A DNA stretch of 29,804 nt from positions 1 to 29,804 of the forward strand of contig JAHHQV010000032.1 in NCBI GenBank assembly GCA_020026175.1. Reading direction: 5' to 3'. The translations under genes and the position numbers were made by a program. This stretch comes from Phocaeicola sp. Its GTDB lineage: Bacteria > Bacteroidota > Bacteroidia > Bacteroidales > Bacteroidaceae. Under the pieces are notes generated by a model. That model had not been told where the DNA came from. It made no database searches and saw only the letters and a program-made list of their open reading frames with translations. Position 1 is the first letter of the stretch, and every line of letters begins with the position of its first letter. This document shows, in pieces, positions 8,203 through 16,963 of the stretch.

Positions 8203-10236
8203 TTACCATATCTGTACACGTTTTTCAGGAGCAACATACATTGAATCCTTTTCTGTAATGCCAAATGCCTCATACCATACAGCAACATGAGGAAGAGCTC
8301 CATTTACACGCCACTCGCCTAAAGAATGAGGATCTGACTTAGTACGAGAACGTATTTCCTCATCACGAATATTTCCTGCCCAAAGATTTGCATAAGCAAG
8401 GAAGAAACGCTGATCGGCCGTAAAACCATCAGCATCAGGAAGAGGATTGTTCTTTGTTACATTCTTGTAAGCAAGATAAGAAACCTTCAAGCCACCGTGG
8501 TCTGCAATGTTCTCACCTAATGTAAGCTGACCATTTCCATAAAGTCCTGGGAGAACTTCTATATTATTGAAGAAATCAACCATTACTTTTGTGCGCTCCT
8601 TGAAGCGATCTCCATCTCCTTCAGCCCACCAGTCTTTCAAGTTTCCAGTCTTATCAAACTGACGTCCCTGGTCGTCAAATCCATGAGTCATTTCATGACC
8701 GATAACAACACCAATAGCTCCATAGTTGAAAGCATCATCTGCATTCATATCAAAAAAAGGATATTGAAGAATTGCAGCAGGGAAACAAATTTCATTTGTA
8801 AGAGGATTATAATAAGCATTTACAGTTTGAGGGCTCATCAACCATTCATCCGCATCTACAGGTTTACCTATTCTGCTATACATGTCTTTACTAGCCCACT
8901 GAGACGCACGACATACATTAGCCCAATAAGAATCTTTTACTATATGCAGGTCTGAATAATCTTTCCACTTATCAGGATAACCCACTTTTACGTGGAATGA
9001 AGCAAGTTTGTCAAGTGCTCTAACTTTAGTACTATCACTCATCCATTCCTGAGCCTGTATACGTTCGCCCAAAGCTTTCTGAAGATTTCCAACAAGTGTT
9101 TTCATTCTTTCCTTTGCAGCTGCAGGGAAATATTTCTCTACATACATCTGTCCTACCATTTCACCCAACATACCGTTGACCGAATTTACTGCACGTTTCC
9201 ATCTAGGCTGATTTGCCTGTCTTCCAGACAGCACCTTTCCATAGAAATCGAATTTTGCGGCAACAAAATCATCGCTCAAATAGCTGGCAGCTGCATCAAT
9301 AAGATTATACTGCAAGTATGACACATGTTTTGAAACAGGAAGTTTATTGATAAGACTTTCCACTTCCTTAATAGGCTCAATCTGCTCTACATTAAGTTCT
9401 GTGACTCCACTTACACCCATAGCTGCAAGATAAGAATCCCAATCAATACTTGGAAACATTTTCTTCATTTCCACATACGACATCTTATGATAGTTAGCTT
9501 CAGGATCACGACGTTCCACTGCACTGAAAGAAACCTTTGCTATAGCTGTCTCTATCTCCATTACGTCATTCATCTTCTGTGCAGCTTCTATATCAGAAAA
9601 TCCTGCCAGAACAAACAACTTCTGTACATATTCCTTATATTTGTTTCTAACAGCTACTGTAGCCTCATCTGTATCAAGATAATATTCCTTTTCACCCAAA
9701 TTTATACCGCCCTGAGCCATCTGGAATATATTCATCGTGCTATTTTTTGGATCACCATACACATAATTGCTGAAATAAGTACCAATACCATTAATTGCAA
9801 GTTCAGCTTTTACCAGCATTATTTCCTTTCTGTCTTTTATAGCAGAAATCTTGTCGAGCATAGGTTTAATAGGAGAAAATCCATCCTCATTAAGTTTCAC
9901 ACTATCCATAGCAAGAGTATAAAGGTCGCCTATCTTCTGTCCCTGACTGTCTGAAGCATTATCCTTTCCTGAAAAATTTTCTATAAGTTCCTTAATCTGT
10001 TTCTGATTTTCTTCCATCAGCATCTCGAACGCTCCATAGCGTGAATATTCAGCTGTAAGCGGATGAGAATCATTGAAGCCTCCACAAGCAAAACGGAAGA
10101 AATCATTTCCAGGTACAGCTGTCGTATCAAGATTGGCCAAATTTATTCCGGTGCTGACCTTCGCCTCTTTTTGTCCTGCACAGCCCGACAATGCCACTGC
10201 CAAAGCTGTAAAAGCAATACAATGTTTAGTTTTCAT
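8203..10236 (-). CDS. M13 family (neprilysin/PepO-like) peptidase lipoprotein
   Basis: The 677-residue protein has a lipoprotein signal (lipobox ALSGC, Cys 19). The M13 zinc site HEMTHGFDDQG begins at H514 (HExxH, catalytic E515). The third ligand lies in GENIADHGGL about 60 residues later. The substrate-binding NAYYNP motif and the C-terminal SDPHSLGEWRVNG typical of M13 are also present. Length is normal for the family. It is a zinc endopeptidase, anchored to a membrane facing the periplasm or the outside, that cuts short peptides. It is the downstream neighbour of an ABC-F gene (72-base gap) and may be read from that promoter, because I see no clear -7 box of its own. Confidence 0.93.
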   Translation of the reverse strand: MKTKHCIAFTALAVALSGCAGQKEAKVSTGINLANLDTTAVPGNDFFRFACGGFNDSHPLTAEYSRYGAFEMLMEENQKQIKELIENFSGKDNASDSQGQKIGDLYTLAMDSVKLNEDGFSPIKPMLDKISAIKDRKEIMLVKAELAINGIGTYFSNYVYGDPKNSTMNIFQMAQGGINLGEKEYYLDTDEATVAVRNKYKEYVQKLFVLAGFSDIEAAQKMNDVMEIETAIAKVSFSAVERRDPEANYHKMSYVEMKKMFPSIDWDSYLAAMGVSGVTELNVEQIEPIKEVESLINKLPVSKHVSYLQYNLIDAAASYLSDDFVAAKFDFYGKVLSGRQANQPRWKRAVNSVNGMLGEMVGQMYVEKYFPAAAKERMKTLVGNLQKALGERIQAQEWMSDSTKVRALDKLASFHVKVGYPDKWKDYSDLHIVKDSYWANVCRASQWASKDMYSRIGKPVDADEWLMSPQTVNAYYNPLTNEICFPAAILQYPFFDMNADDAFNYGAIGVVIGHEMTHGFDDQGRQFDKTGNLKDWWAEGDGDRFKERTKVMVDFFNNIEVLPGLYGNGQLTLGENIADHGGLKVSYLAYKNVTKNNPLPDADGFTADQRFFLAYANLWAGNIRDEEIRSRTKSDPHSLGEWRVNGALPHVAVWYEAFGITEKDSMYVAPEKRVQIW

Positions 10237-10308
10237 AAATTATTTATTTTATAGTTTGTGAGTTTTTTTCATTTATCTTTACGTTCTATCTTATTTATAT
10301 GCATACAT

Positions 10309-12246
10309 CTACTTCATTTCCTCTATATCCATAAGAGCAGTCTCCCACTCTTCTTCAATCTGTGAAATCTGTTTTTTCAGTTTTGTATGCTTGTCATAAA
10401 GCTGCATATCCGAAGCTCCTTCCGGAGTAGCCATCTGCAATTCAAGTTTTTCCACTTCCTCTTCCAGTTTCATTATTCTTTCTTCACAGTCGGCAGCTTG
10501 TTTCTCTAGCTTACGTATCTTCTTGTTTAACTCTTTTTGTGCCTCATACGACAGTTTGTTTTCCGAAGATTCAGTTATATGTTCTTCTTTTGGCAATGTA
10601 GCTGCAGGCGACTGTGATAGATGGAGTTCATCAAGACTTTCCATCTTCTTTTTCTGAAGGAAATCATAAATACCACCCATGTGTTCTCTCACTACTCCCC
10701 CACCAAATTCATATACCTTTGTTACAAGACCATCTAGAAACTCACGGTCGTGAGATACTACTATTACCGTTCCGTCAAACTCTCTGATTGCCTCCTTCAA
10801 CACATCCTTAGAACGCATATCAAGATGATTGGTAGGTTCGTCGAGTATCAGCAAATTTACTGGTTCCAGCAACAGTTTTATCATGGCCAGCCTGCTTCTT
10901 TCACCTCCAGAAAGGACTTTGACTTTCTTGTCCGAAGCTTCGCCACCAAACATAAACGCCCCCAAAATATCTCTTATTTTAAGTCGTATATCACCTACGG
11001 CAACCCTATCTATTGTATCAAATACAGTAAGGTTTTCATCAAGCAACTGAGCCTGGTTCTGTGCAAAATATCCTATCTGAATATTATGTCCTATCACCAA
11101 TTTTCCATCGTATGGTATCTGGTCCATAATACATTTCACGAGGGTAGATTTTCCCTCACCATTCTTTCCCACAAAAGCCACTTTCTCCCCCCTGTTTATA
11201 GTGAGTGTAACATCGTGGAACACCACATGGTCTCCATATGCTTTCTTCACACCTTCACATATCACAGGATAATTGCCCGAACGTACTGCTGGTTGGAATT
11301 TCAGTCTCAGAGTAGAATTATCTTCCTCGTCAATCTCTATTGGCACAATCTTTTCAAGCTGTTTTATCCTACTCTGTACCTGAACAGCCTTTGTTGCCTT
11401 GTATCTGAAACGTTCTATAAAATCCTCAGTATCCTTTATCTCCTTCTGCTGATTTTCATATGCACGCAACTGCTGCTCGCGACGTTCCTTACGGAGAACT
11501 ACATATTCATCGTAAGGCACCTTATAATCGTATATGTGTCCACAAGAAATTTCTATAGTTCTGTTTGTAACATTGTTTATGAAAGCTCTATCGTGACTAA
11601 CAAGCACTACTGCTCCCTGGCTTGCTTTAAGAAAGTTTTCAAGCCATTGTATACTCTCGATATCAAGATGATTGGTAGGCTCATCAAGCAAAAGTACATC
11701 AGGATGGCGAAGCAAGAGCTTTGCAAGTTCAATACGCATTCTCCAACCACCACTAAACTCTGATGTAGGACGTTCAAAGTCACTTCTACTGAATCCCAAA
11801 CCTGTGAGAGTTCTTTCTATTTCGGCATGATAATTTGTTCCACCCATCATAAGAAACCGCTCATTCTCATGGGTAAAACGTTCAATCAGTTCATGATAAC
11901 TTTCAGAGTCATAGTCTGTACGTTCCACAAGTTCCTGATTCATTCTATCTAGACTGTTCTGGAGTTCGAATATATGTTCGAAAGCCATTTCAGCTTCAGC
12001 AATAACCGTTCTTGTATCGCTAAGAATCATCACCTGTGGAAGATAACCAATAGTCACTCCACGTTGTACTGCTACCACACCATCTGTAGGCGACTGCAGT
12101 CCCGACAAAATCTTTAACATCGTAGACTTTCCAGCACCATTTTTTCCTACAAGGGCAATTCTATCCTTTTTATTAATAAAGTATGAAACATCCTCAAAAA
12201 GAGGTGTAACACCAAATTCTACTTTTAATCCTTCTACTGAAATCAT
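10309..12246 (-). CDS. ABC-F family ATPase (translation factor/ribosome protection type)
   Basis: The 645-residue protein has two ABC domains and no membrane segments. Domain 1 has Walker A GKNGAGKST (from about residue 34), signature FSGGWRMRIELAKLLL and Walker B with LLLDEPTNHLD. A linker rich in Arg, Glu and Gln follows. Domain 2 has GKNGEGKST, signature LSGGERSRLAMIKLLL and LLILDEPTNHLD. A C-terminal charged coiled coil (about 560-645) is like that of Uup/YheS-type members. ABC-F proteins bind the ribosomal E site and modulate elongation; some protect against antibiotics. Which subfamily this belongs to, and any resistance role, cannot be read from the sequence. It is divergent from the sigma-54 operon. 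Confidence 0.92.
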   Translation of the reverse strand: MISVEGLKVEFGVTPLFEDVSYFINKKDRIALVGKNGAGKSTMLKILSGLQSPTDGVVAVQRGVTIGYLPQVMILSDTRTVIAEAEMAFEHIFELQNSLDRMNQELVERTDYDSESYHELIERFTHENERFLMMGGTNYHAEIERTLTGLGFSRSDFERPTSEFSGGWRMRIELAKLLLRHPDVLLLDEPTNHLDIESIQWLENFLKASQGAVVLVSHDRAFINNVTNRTIEISCGHIYDYKVPYDEYVVLRKERREQQLRAYENQQKEIKDTEDFIERFRYKATKAVQVQSRIKQLEKIVPIEIDEEDNSTLRLKFQPAVRSGNYPVICEGVKKAYGDHVVFHDVTLTINRGEKVAFVGKNGEGKSTLVKCIMDQIPYDGKLVIGHNIQIGYFAQNQAQLLDENLTVFDTIDRVAVGDIRLKIRDILGAFMFGGEASDKKVKVLSGGERSRLAMIKLLLEPVNLLILDEPTNHLDMRSKDVLKEAIREFDGTVIVVSHDREFLDGLVTKVYEFGGGVVREHMGGIYDFLQKKKMESLDELHLSQSPAATLPKEEHITESSENKLSYEAQKELNKKIRKLEKQAADCEERIMKLEEEVEKLELQMATPEGASDMQLYDKHTKLKKQISQIEEEWETALMDIEEMK

Positions 12247-12275
12247 ACAATAAGTTCCGATTTACAAAGTGTCGG

Positions 12276-12283
12276 CAAAGTTA
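12276..12283 (-). promoter_or_regulatory. Leftward -7 element of the ABC-F gene
   Basis: The minus strand reads TAACTTTG, matching TAnnTTTG, 30 bases before the ABC-F start at 12246. The -33 region is only TTTC-like at about 12302-12305. The enhancer sites of the divergent sigma-54 promoter begin about 50 bases further upstream. Confidence 0.55.
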
Positions 12284-12335
12284 GCATTTTTATGTTGAAA
12301 TGAAAAATGTAGTCATACTTTTATACATGTATTGT

Positions 12336-12366
12336 AAAAACGGACAGAGTGTCCAAAAACGGACAC
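12336..12366 (+). promoter_or_regulatory. Probable enhancer (activator-binding) sites of the sigma-54 promoter
   Basis: Three half-sites are arranged as GGACA (12342-12346), TGTCC (12350-12354) and GGACA (12361-12365). They form the inverted repeats GGACA-GAG-TGTCC and GTGTCC-AAAAAC-GGACAC. The 11-base word AAAAACGGACA is also directly repeated at 12336-12346 and 12355-12365. The cluster ends 44 bases upstream of the -24 element, where NtrC-type activators bind. The activator encoded at 18506-19852 is the likely ligand (inference). Confidence 0.7.
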
Positions 12367-12410
12367 CATCAAAAACACCTTACAAGCTAATATACAGCAG
12401 TTTAATTTTA

Positions 12411-12425
12411 TGGCACGGTTATTGC
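12411..12425 (+). promoter_or_regulatory. Sigma-54 (-24/-12) promoter
   Basis: TGGCACGGTTATTGC matches the sigma-54 consensus exactly: TGGCAC, five bases, TTGC, with the invariant GG and GC in place. The predicted start of transcription, about 12 bases after the GC, gives a leader of roughly 30 bases before the ATG at 12466. No TAnnTTTG box lies between it and the gene. Confidence 0.9.
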
Positions 12426-12465
12426 ATTATATGTGGCGTAATATACGAAACTAAATCATATAAAT

Positions 12466-13716
12466 ATGGACAGAGAAATACCAAAAGAAGTATTAAGATG
12501 GAAGCACAGGAAAAGAATCATTTCTTTTTCTATATGCGGAACGGTTGCAATAACATTGATTATAATGATAATAACATCCCTACGAAGTAGTGTAGATATG
12601 AAGGAACTGAAGTTTTCAACAACAGACCACGGAAGTATAGCTGTAAGTGTAAATGCATCTGGAATAGTGGCTCCAGCTTTTGAAGAAATCATAAACTCTC
12701 CTATCAATACACGCATAATGGAAATATACCGCAAAGGAGGAGACAGTGTAGATGTGGGTACTCCACTGATGAAACTGGATTTACAGAGCACCGAAACCGA
12801 ATACAAGAAGTTGCTGGACGAAGAGGAAATGAAACGTTATCAGCTCCAGCAATTGAAGATAAACAACCTTACAGCTCTTGATGACATAGAAATGAAAATT
12901 AAAGTAAGTGCCATGAAACTGAGCCGTATGGAAGTGGAACTAAGAAATGAAAGATACCTTGACAGCCTGGGAAGCGGTACTACCGACAAGGTAAGACAGG
13001 CTGAACTGGCCGTGAATACTGGAAGACTGGAACTTGAACAACTAAAGAAGATGTACAAAAATGAGCGTATGGTAAAGGAAGCCGATTTGAAAGTGAAGGA
13101 ACTAGAACTGAAAATATTCTCAAAAAGCCTAGCAGAAATGAAACGTACTCTCGATGATGCACAGCTTCGCTCACCACACAAGGCTATCCTTACTTACATA
13201 AACCAACAGGTAGGAGCACAGATAAATCAGGGAGAACAGATAGCTGTCATTTCCGATTTAAGTCATTTCAAGATAGATGCCGAAATTGCCGATTCATACG
13301 GCGATAAAGTAATGGCAGGTGGACGTGTAGTAGTACGTATAGGGAAAGAAAAGCTTACGGGAAACATCAGCAGTGTCACCCCTCTGTCGAAAAACGGTGT
13401 CATATCTTTTACTGTGCAACTGGACGATGACGACAACACAATACTAAGATCGGGACTCAAAACTGATGTTTTCGTAATGAACGCCATAAAGGACAATGCA
13501 ACAAGAATAGCAAACGGAAGTTATTACATGGGCTGTGGAGAATATGAGTTGTTTGTAGTGGAGGATTCAAACAAACTGGTGAAACGTAAAGTAAGGCTGG
13601 GAGAAAGCAATTTCGAATATGTAGAAGTTCTTTCCGGACTTGAAGAAGGCGACAGGGTTGTAGTGAGCGACATGAAACAATACAATAATAAAAACACATT
13701 AAAACTTAAAATATGA
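12466..13716 (+). CDS. Periplasmic adaptor subunit (HlyD/MacA family)
   Basis: The 416-residue protein has a basic start, one membrane anchor at about residues 19-38, and then the adaptor body. A first half-lipoyl/barrel strand set includes VNASGIVAPAFEE. A long charged coiled-coil hairpin spans about 105-230. The second half starts LRSPHKAILTYINQQVGAQINQ, followed by a beta-barrel and a membrane-proximal domain ending in LSGLEEGDRVVV. This order is that of MacA/HlyD-type membrane fusion proteins, which link an inner membrane ABC pump to a TolC channel. It is the first gene of the sigma-54 operon and overlaps the ATPase gene by 4 bases (ATGA). The exported substrate is unknown. Confidence 0.9.
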   Translation: MDREIPKEVLRWKHRKRIISFSICGTVAITLIIMIITSLRSSVDMKELKFSTTDHGSIAVSVNASGIVAPAFEEIINSPINTRIMEIYRKGGDSVDVGTPLMKLDLQSTETEYKKLLDEEEMKRYQLQQLKINNLTALDDIEMKIKVSAMKLSRMEVELRNERYLDSLGSGTTDKVRQAELAVNTGRLELEQLKKMYKNERMVKEADLKVKELELKIFSKSLAEMKRTLDDAQLRSPHKAILTYINQQVGAQINQGEQIAVISDLSHFKIDAEIADSYGDKVMAGGRVVVRIGKEKLTGNISSVTPLSKNGVISFTVQLDDDDNTILRSGLKTDVFVMNAIKDNATRIANGSYYMGCGEYELFVVEDSNKLVKRKVRLGESNFEYVEVLSGLEEGDRVVVSDMKQYNNKNTLKLKI

Positions 13717-14384
13717 ATATGATAGAATTGAATGGTATAAATAAAGTATACCGCACTGAAGAGATAGAGACTCAGGCTCTGGAAAATGTAAATTTGAATG
13801 TCAGTAAAGGTGAATTTCTCAGCATAATGGGACCTTCAGGTTGTGGTAAATCCACTCTTTTGAATATTATGGGACTACTGGACAGCCCCACAAGTGGAAC
13901 TATAAAGATTGCCGGAACAGACATCACTGGCATGAAAGACAAGGAACTGGCTGCTTTCCGCAACAAAAATCTGGGATTTGTGTTCCAGTCGTTTCATCTT
14001 ATCAATTCGCTTAACGTAATAGACAATGTAGAACTTCCTCTGCTATATCGTAGCATTTCTTCTAAAGAACGCCATCATATGGCAGAAGAAGTTCTGCAAA
14101 AAGTAGGGTTAAGTCACCGTATGCGACATATGCCTACACAACTCTCGGGTGGCCAGTGCCAACGTGTAGCTATAGCACGTGCCATTATAGGGAATCCTGA
14201 AATAATACTTGCCGACGAGCCTACGGGAAATCTGGATTCTAAAATGGGTATCGAGATTATGACATTGCTGCACAAGCTGAATCAGGAAGACGGACGTACC
14301 ATAGTAATGGTAACACACAACGAGGAACAGGCCAAACAGACATCACGAACAATACGATTCTTCGACGGCCGACAGGTAAAATAA
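13713..14384 (+). CDS. ABC transporter ATPase, MacB/LolD type
   Basis: The 223-residue ABC domain stands alone. Walker A is GPSGCGKST (about residues 40-48), the Q-loop is FVFQSFHL, the signature LSGGQCQRVAIARAI, Walker B IILADEPTGNLDS, and the H-loop MVTHNEEQA. Sequence and length match the MacB/LolD/FtsE class, which works with FtsX-type permeases and couples ATP hydrolysis to mechanical movement in the periplasm. The ATG at 13713 overlaps the adaptor stop (ATGA). An in-frame ATG two codons later (13719) is the alternative start. Partners are the two permeases directly downstream. Confidence 0.93.
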   Translation: MNMIELNGINKVYRTEEIETQALENVNLNVSKGEFLSIMGPSGCGKSTLLNIMGLLDSPTSGTIKIAGTDITGMKDKELAAFRNKNLGFVFQSFHLINSLNVIDNVELPLLYRSISSKERHHMAEEVLQKVGLSHRMRHMPTQLSGGQCQRVAIARAIIGNPEIILADEPTGNLDSKMGIEIMTLLHKLNQEDGRTIVMVTHNEEQAKQTSRTIRFFDGRQVK

Positions 14385-14415
14385 CAATCTAAAAATATAT
14401 TTAGAGAATACAATT

Positions 14416-15723
14416 ATGTGGAAACAATATATCAAACTAACATGGTTCCAGCTAAAACAACAGCCTATTATAAGTGCTGTTTCAATTATAGGAACTGCAT
14501 TGTCCATATGCTTGATCATGATATTTGTGATGATGAAACAGGTAAAAGTAGCATCTATAGCTCCTGAAAGCAACCGTGAACGTTTTCTCCACACCATGCT
14601 TTGCGGGGCAGAAAGAGGAGATGAACATACCAATTCCGGATTGTCGGCAGAAACATTCAATGCTATTTTTGGAAATCTTGTTACACCAGAAGCTGTCGCT
14701 TCTTACGACATCTTCACTTCTGCCACTCTTGCAAATATTCCAGGGCAATATGGAATACAGGCAGATGTAAAAGGTACAGATGAAAATTTCTGGAAGGTTT
14801 TTGACTTCAGATTTATAGATGGTAAACCCTATACACAAGTTGAATTCAACTCAGGTATTCCTGTTGCAGTAATTTCAGAAACTATTTCACGCAAACTATT
14901 TGGCACTTCACAATCGGAAGGACGAGAATTTCAGATAGCACGCAAACCATATAAGGTTATTGGAGTTGTGAAAGATGTAAGTATCCTTACAAATTTTGCA
15001 TATGCACAGATATGGGCTCCATCTTCTGTTTTCAATCAGGGTGCAAATATGTATAACGCTAATCAAAAAATCACTGGAATGACCAGCTGTACTATCCTTG
15101 CCAAAAAGAAAGGTGATTTTAAAGATATAAAAAATGAAGTAAACAGAAAACTAGAGGAATACAACAAGTCATTAGAGTCTACAGGATATAAAACAAACTT
15201 GTACAATCAGCCATACGGGCATGAAAAGACCATTCTGATAACATTGGGAAAACATGAATTCGAACCTGACGTGACTCACATAAATCGCATACGATATATA
15301 GTGTTTCTGATTCTGCTTGTAGTACCTGCCATAAATCTGAGCAGCATGACTCAAAGCCGTTTCCGCCAGCGAGTGAACGAAATAGGCGTGCGCCGTGCAT
15401 TCGGGTGTACACGCAGGGAACTGGTGATGCAACTGCTCAGCGAAAATCTTGTACTTACACTGGCAGGTGGATTATTAGGCTTATTGCTGAGTATAGTAAT
15501 CGGCTTCGTAGGAGAAAGTATGCTTTTCATCGATACTATGCCTACCACAAGTATAGCATTGCCAGAAATCCATCTGAACATGCTTTTAAAGCCAAGTACA
15601 TTCTTCCTGAGTCTGATTTTTTGTTTTATACTTAATCTGATGAGCACTGGAATTCCAGCTTGGCATGCATCAAAAGCAAACATAGTCAATGCACTGGAAG
15701 GTAGTTTAAACAATAACCGATAA
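14416..15723 (+). CDS. FtsX/MacB-type ABC permease, first copy
   Basis: The 435-residue protein has the four-segment MacB-like layout. One N-terminal membrane helix lies at about residues 18-38 (SAVSIIGTALSICLIMIFV). A large periplasmic domain of about 240 residues follows. A C-terminal FtsX domain contains three helices and the typical coupling sequence RFRQRVNEIGVRRAFGCTRRELVMQLLSE cut here to its key parts: EIGVRRAFG and two basic flanks. The C-terminus AWHASKANIVNALEG is also characteristic. It pairs with the ATPase just upstream (31-base gap) and with the second permease 4 bases downstream. Substrate is unknown. Confidence 0.9.
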   Translation: MWKQYIKLTWFQLKQQPIISAVSIIGTALSICLIMIFVMMKQVKVASIAPESNRERFLHTMLCGAERGDEHTNSGLSAETFNAIFGNLVTPEAVASYDIFTSATLANIPGQYGIQADVKGTDENFWKVFDFRFIDGKPYTQVEFNSGIPVAVISETISRKLFGTSQSEGREFQIARKPYKVIGVVKDVSILTNFAYAQIWAPSSVFNQGANMYNANQKITGMTSCTILAKKKGDFKDIKNEVNRKLEEYNKSLESTGYKTNLYNQPYGHEKTILITLGKHEFEPDVTHINRIRYIVFLILLVVPAINLSSMTQSRFRQRVNEIGVRRAFGCTRRELVMQLLSENLVLTLAGGLLGLLLSIVIGFVGESMLFIDTMPTTSIALPEIHLNMLLKPSTFFLSLIFCFILNLMSTGIPAWHASKANIVNALEGSLNNNR

Positions 15724-15727
15724 TATT

Positions 15728-16951
15728 ATGACAAAGAAACTTTTTACTCAAATAATAAACGAATGGAAAAGCAATCTATGGCTGTTGGCCGAATTGCTTG
15801 TTGTAAGTGTGGTGCTATGGTATGTTATAGATAACCTGTACTGCCAGTATGCCATTAACTCTGAACCTTTGGGGTTCAACACCGAACATTGTTATAAGAT
15901 TGAGTTAAGTAAAATCGAAGATGATGGAACAAGTTCTAAAAGTGAAGAAGAAAACAATTACACAGAAGAAATTTTAAAACGACTAAAAAGAATGCCGGAA
16001 ACAGAAGCTGCATGTTTCAGCGACTGGACTTCTCCGTATGATTGGTCACAAAGTTATTGTAGCATAAATTATGATACGTTGAGCGAAAACATACGTATAT
16101 ATAAAGTTTCTCCTGATTATATGCGTGTATTCCAGATAGAAGGCATTCATGGAGAAAGTCCTGAAGAAATGGCTGAAATCTTGAGACGGGGCGATATAAT
16201 CCTCTCAGAAAATGTATTCGGAAATAAAGGTATAGATATTTCAAACCTTACAAATAAAGAGGGCTTTTATATGTATGGAAACAAAACCTATACTGAAAAT
16301 CTTGGAGGTGTGGCAAAAACTGTACGTCATCATGATTATGTTCAAGGGATATACTCAAAAAGTATTTTTGTAAAATCAAGAAGTAAAGCCTTCGTCAATA
16401 CTTTATATCTGAGGGTTAAAGCAGATAAAGACATAAACTTCATAGAAAATCTGTTCCAGAAAGCCGAAAAGGAAATAAATTTCGGCAATGTATATATATC
16501 CAACATCTGTAGCATGAAAGATATGAAACGCATTTTTCTGCAAAAGTACAACAAGAACAATACAATGTACATGGCAGGAATGGGGTTTCTGCTGCTGAAT
16601 ATTTTCCTTGGACTGCTTGGTACTTTCTGGTTCCGTACACAACAGAGACAGCGCGAAATTGCACTTCATAAAGTACATGGAGCAACCAGAAAAGACGTAT
16701 TCATGCGCCTGATATGCGAAGGTCTCCTGCTCATAGCTATAGTAACCCTACCTGCACTTCTTATTGATTTCCAGATAGCGAATGCCGAACTGAATGCAGT
16801 GTACGACGACACAACACTAAGTTTCGGACGACTTATGATGTGTGCAGGGTTTAGTGCACTGAGTATATGCATAATGATGATTATAGGTATAGGTATCCCT
16901 GCTTTCAAGGCTTTGTCTATAGAGCCTGCACAAGTACTGCATGGAGAATAA
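15728..16951 (+). CDS. FtsX/MacB-type ABC permease, second copy
   Basis: The 407-residue protein has the same topology as the preceding permease: one N-terminal helix (about residues 18-33), a periplasmic domain of about 240 residues, and three C-terminal helices with the FtsX coupling motif REIALHKVHGATRKDVF and the end PAFKALSIEPAQVLHGE. Apart from these motifs it differs strongly from the first copy, and its periplasmic domain is shorter and acidic (KSEEENNYTEE). This suggests a heterodimeric pump rather than two interchangeable copies. The coupling motif has HKVHGA where the first copy has RRAFGC. Confidence 0.88.
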   Translation: MTKKLFTQIINEWKSNLWLLAELLVVSVVLWYVIDNLYCQYAINSEPLGFNTEHCYKIELSKIEDDGTSSKSEEENNYTEEILKRLKRMPETEAACFSDWTSPYDWSQSYCSINYDTLSENIRIYKVSPDYMRVFQIEGIHGESPEEMAEILRRGDIILSENVFGNKGIDISNLTNKEGFYMYGNKTYTENLGGVAKTVRHHDYVQGIYSKSIFVKSRSKAFVNTLYLRVKADKDINFIENLFQKAEKEINFGNVYISNICSMKDMKRIFLQKYNKNNTMYMAGMGFLLLNIFLGLLGTFWFRTQQRQREIALHKVHGATRKDVFMRLICEGLLLIAIVTLPALLIDFQIANAELNAVYDDTTLSFGRLMMCAGFSALSICIMMIIGIGIPAFKALSIEPAQVLHGE

Positions 16952-16963
16952 TGGTTACGGAAT

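Noticed and set aside
10750..11763. 337-codon rightward open frame opposite the ABC-F gene
   Set aside because: It is a shadow of the highly conserved ABC-F coding strand; the product is Tyr/His/Ile-rich without motifs.
12300..12590. 96-codon rightward open frame
   Set aside because: It runs through the enhancer sites and the sigma-54 promoter and overlaps the start of the adaptor gene in another frame; the product looks random.
14390..14406. AT-rich inverted repeat CTAAA-N6-TTTAG between the ATPase and first permease genes
   Set aside because: The arms are only 5 bases of A/T-rich sequence within an operon gap; too weak to call a regulatory or termination signal.
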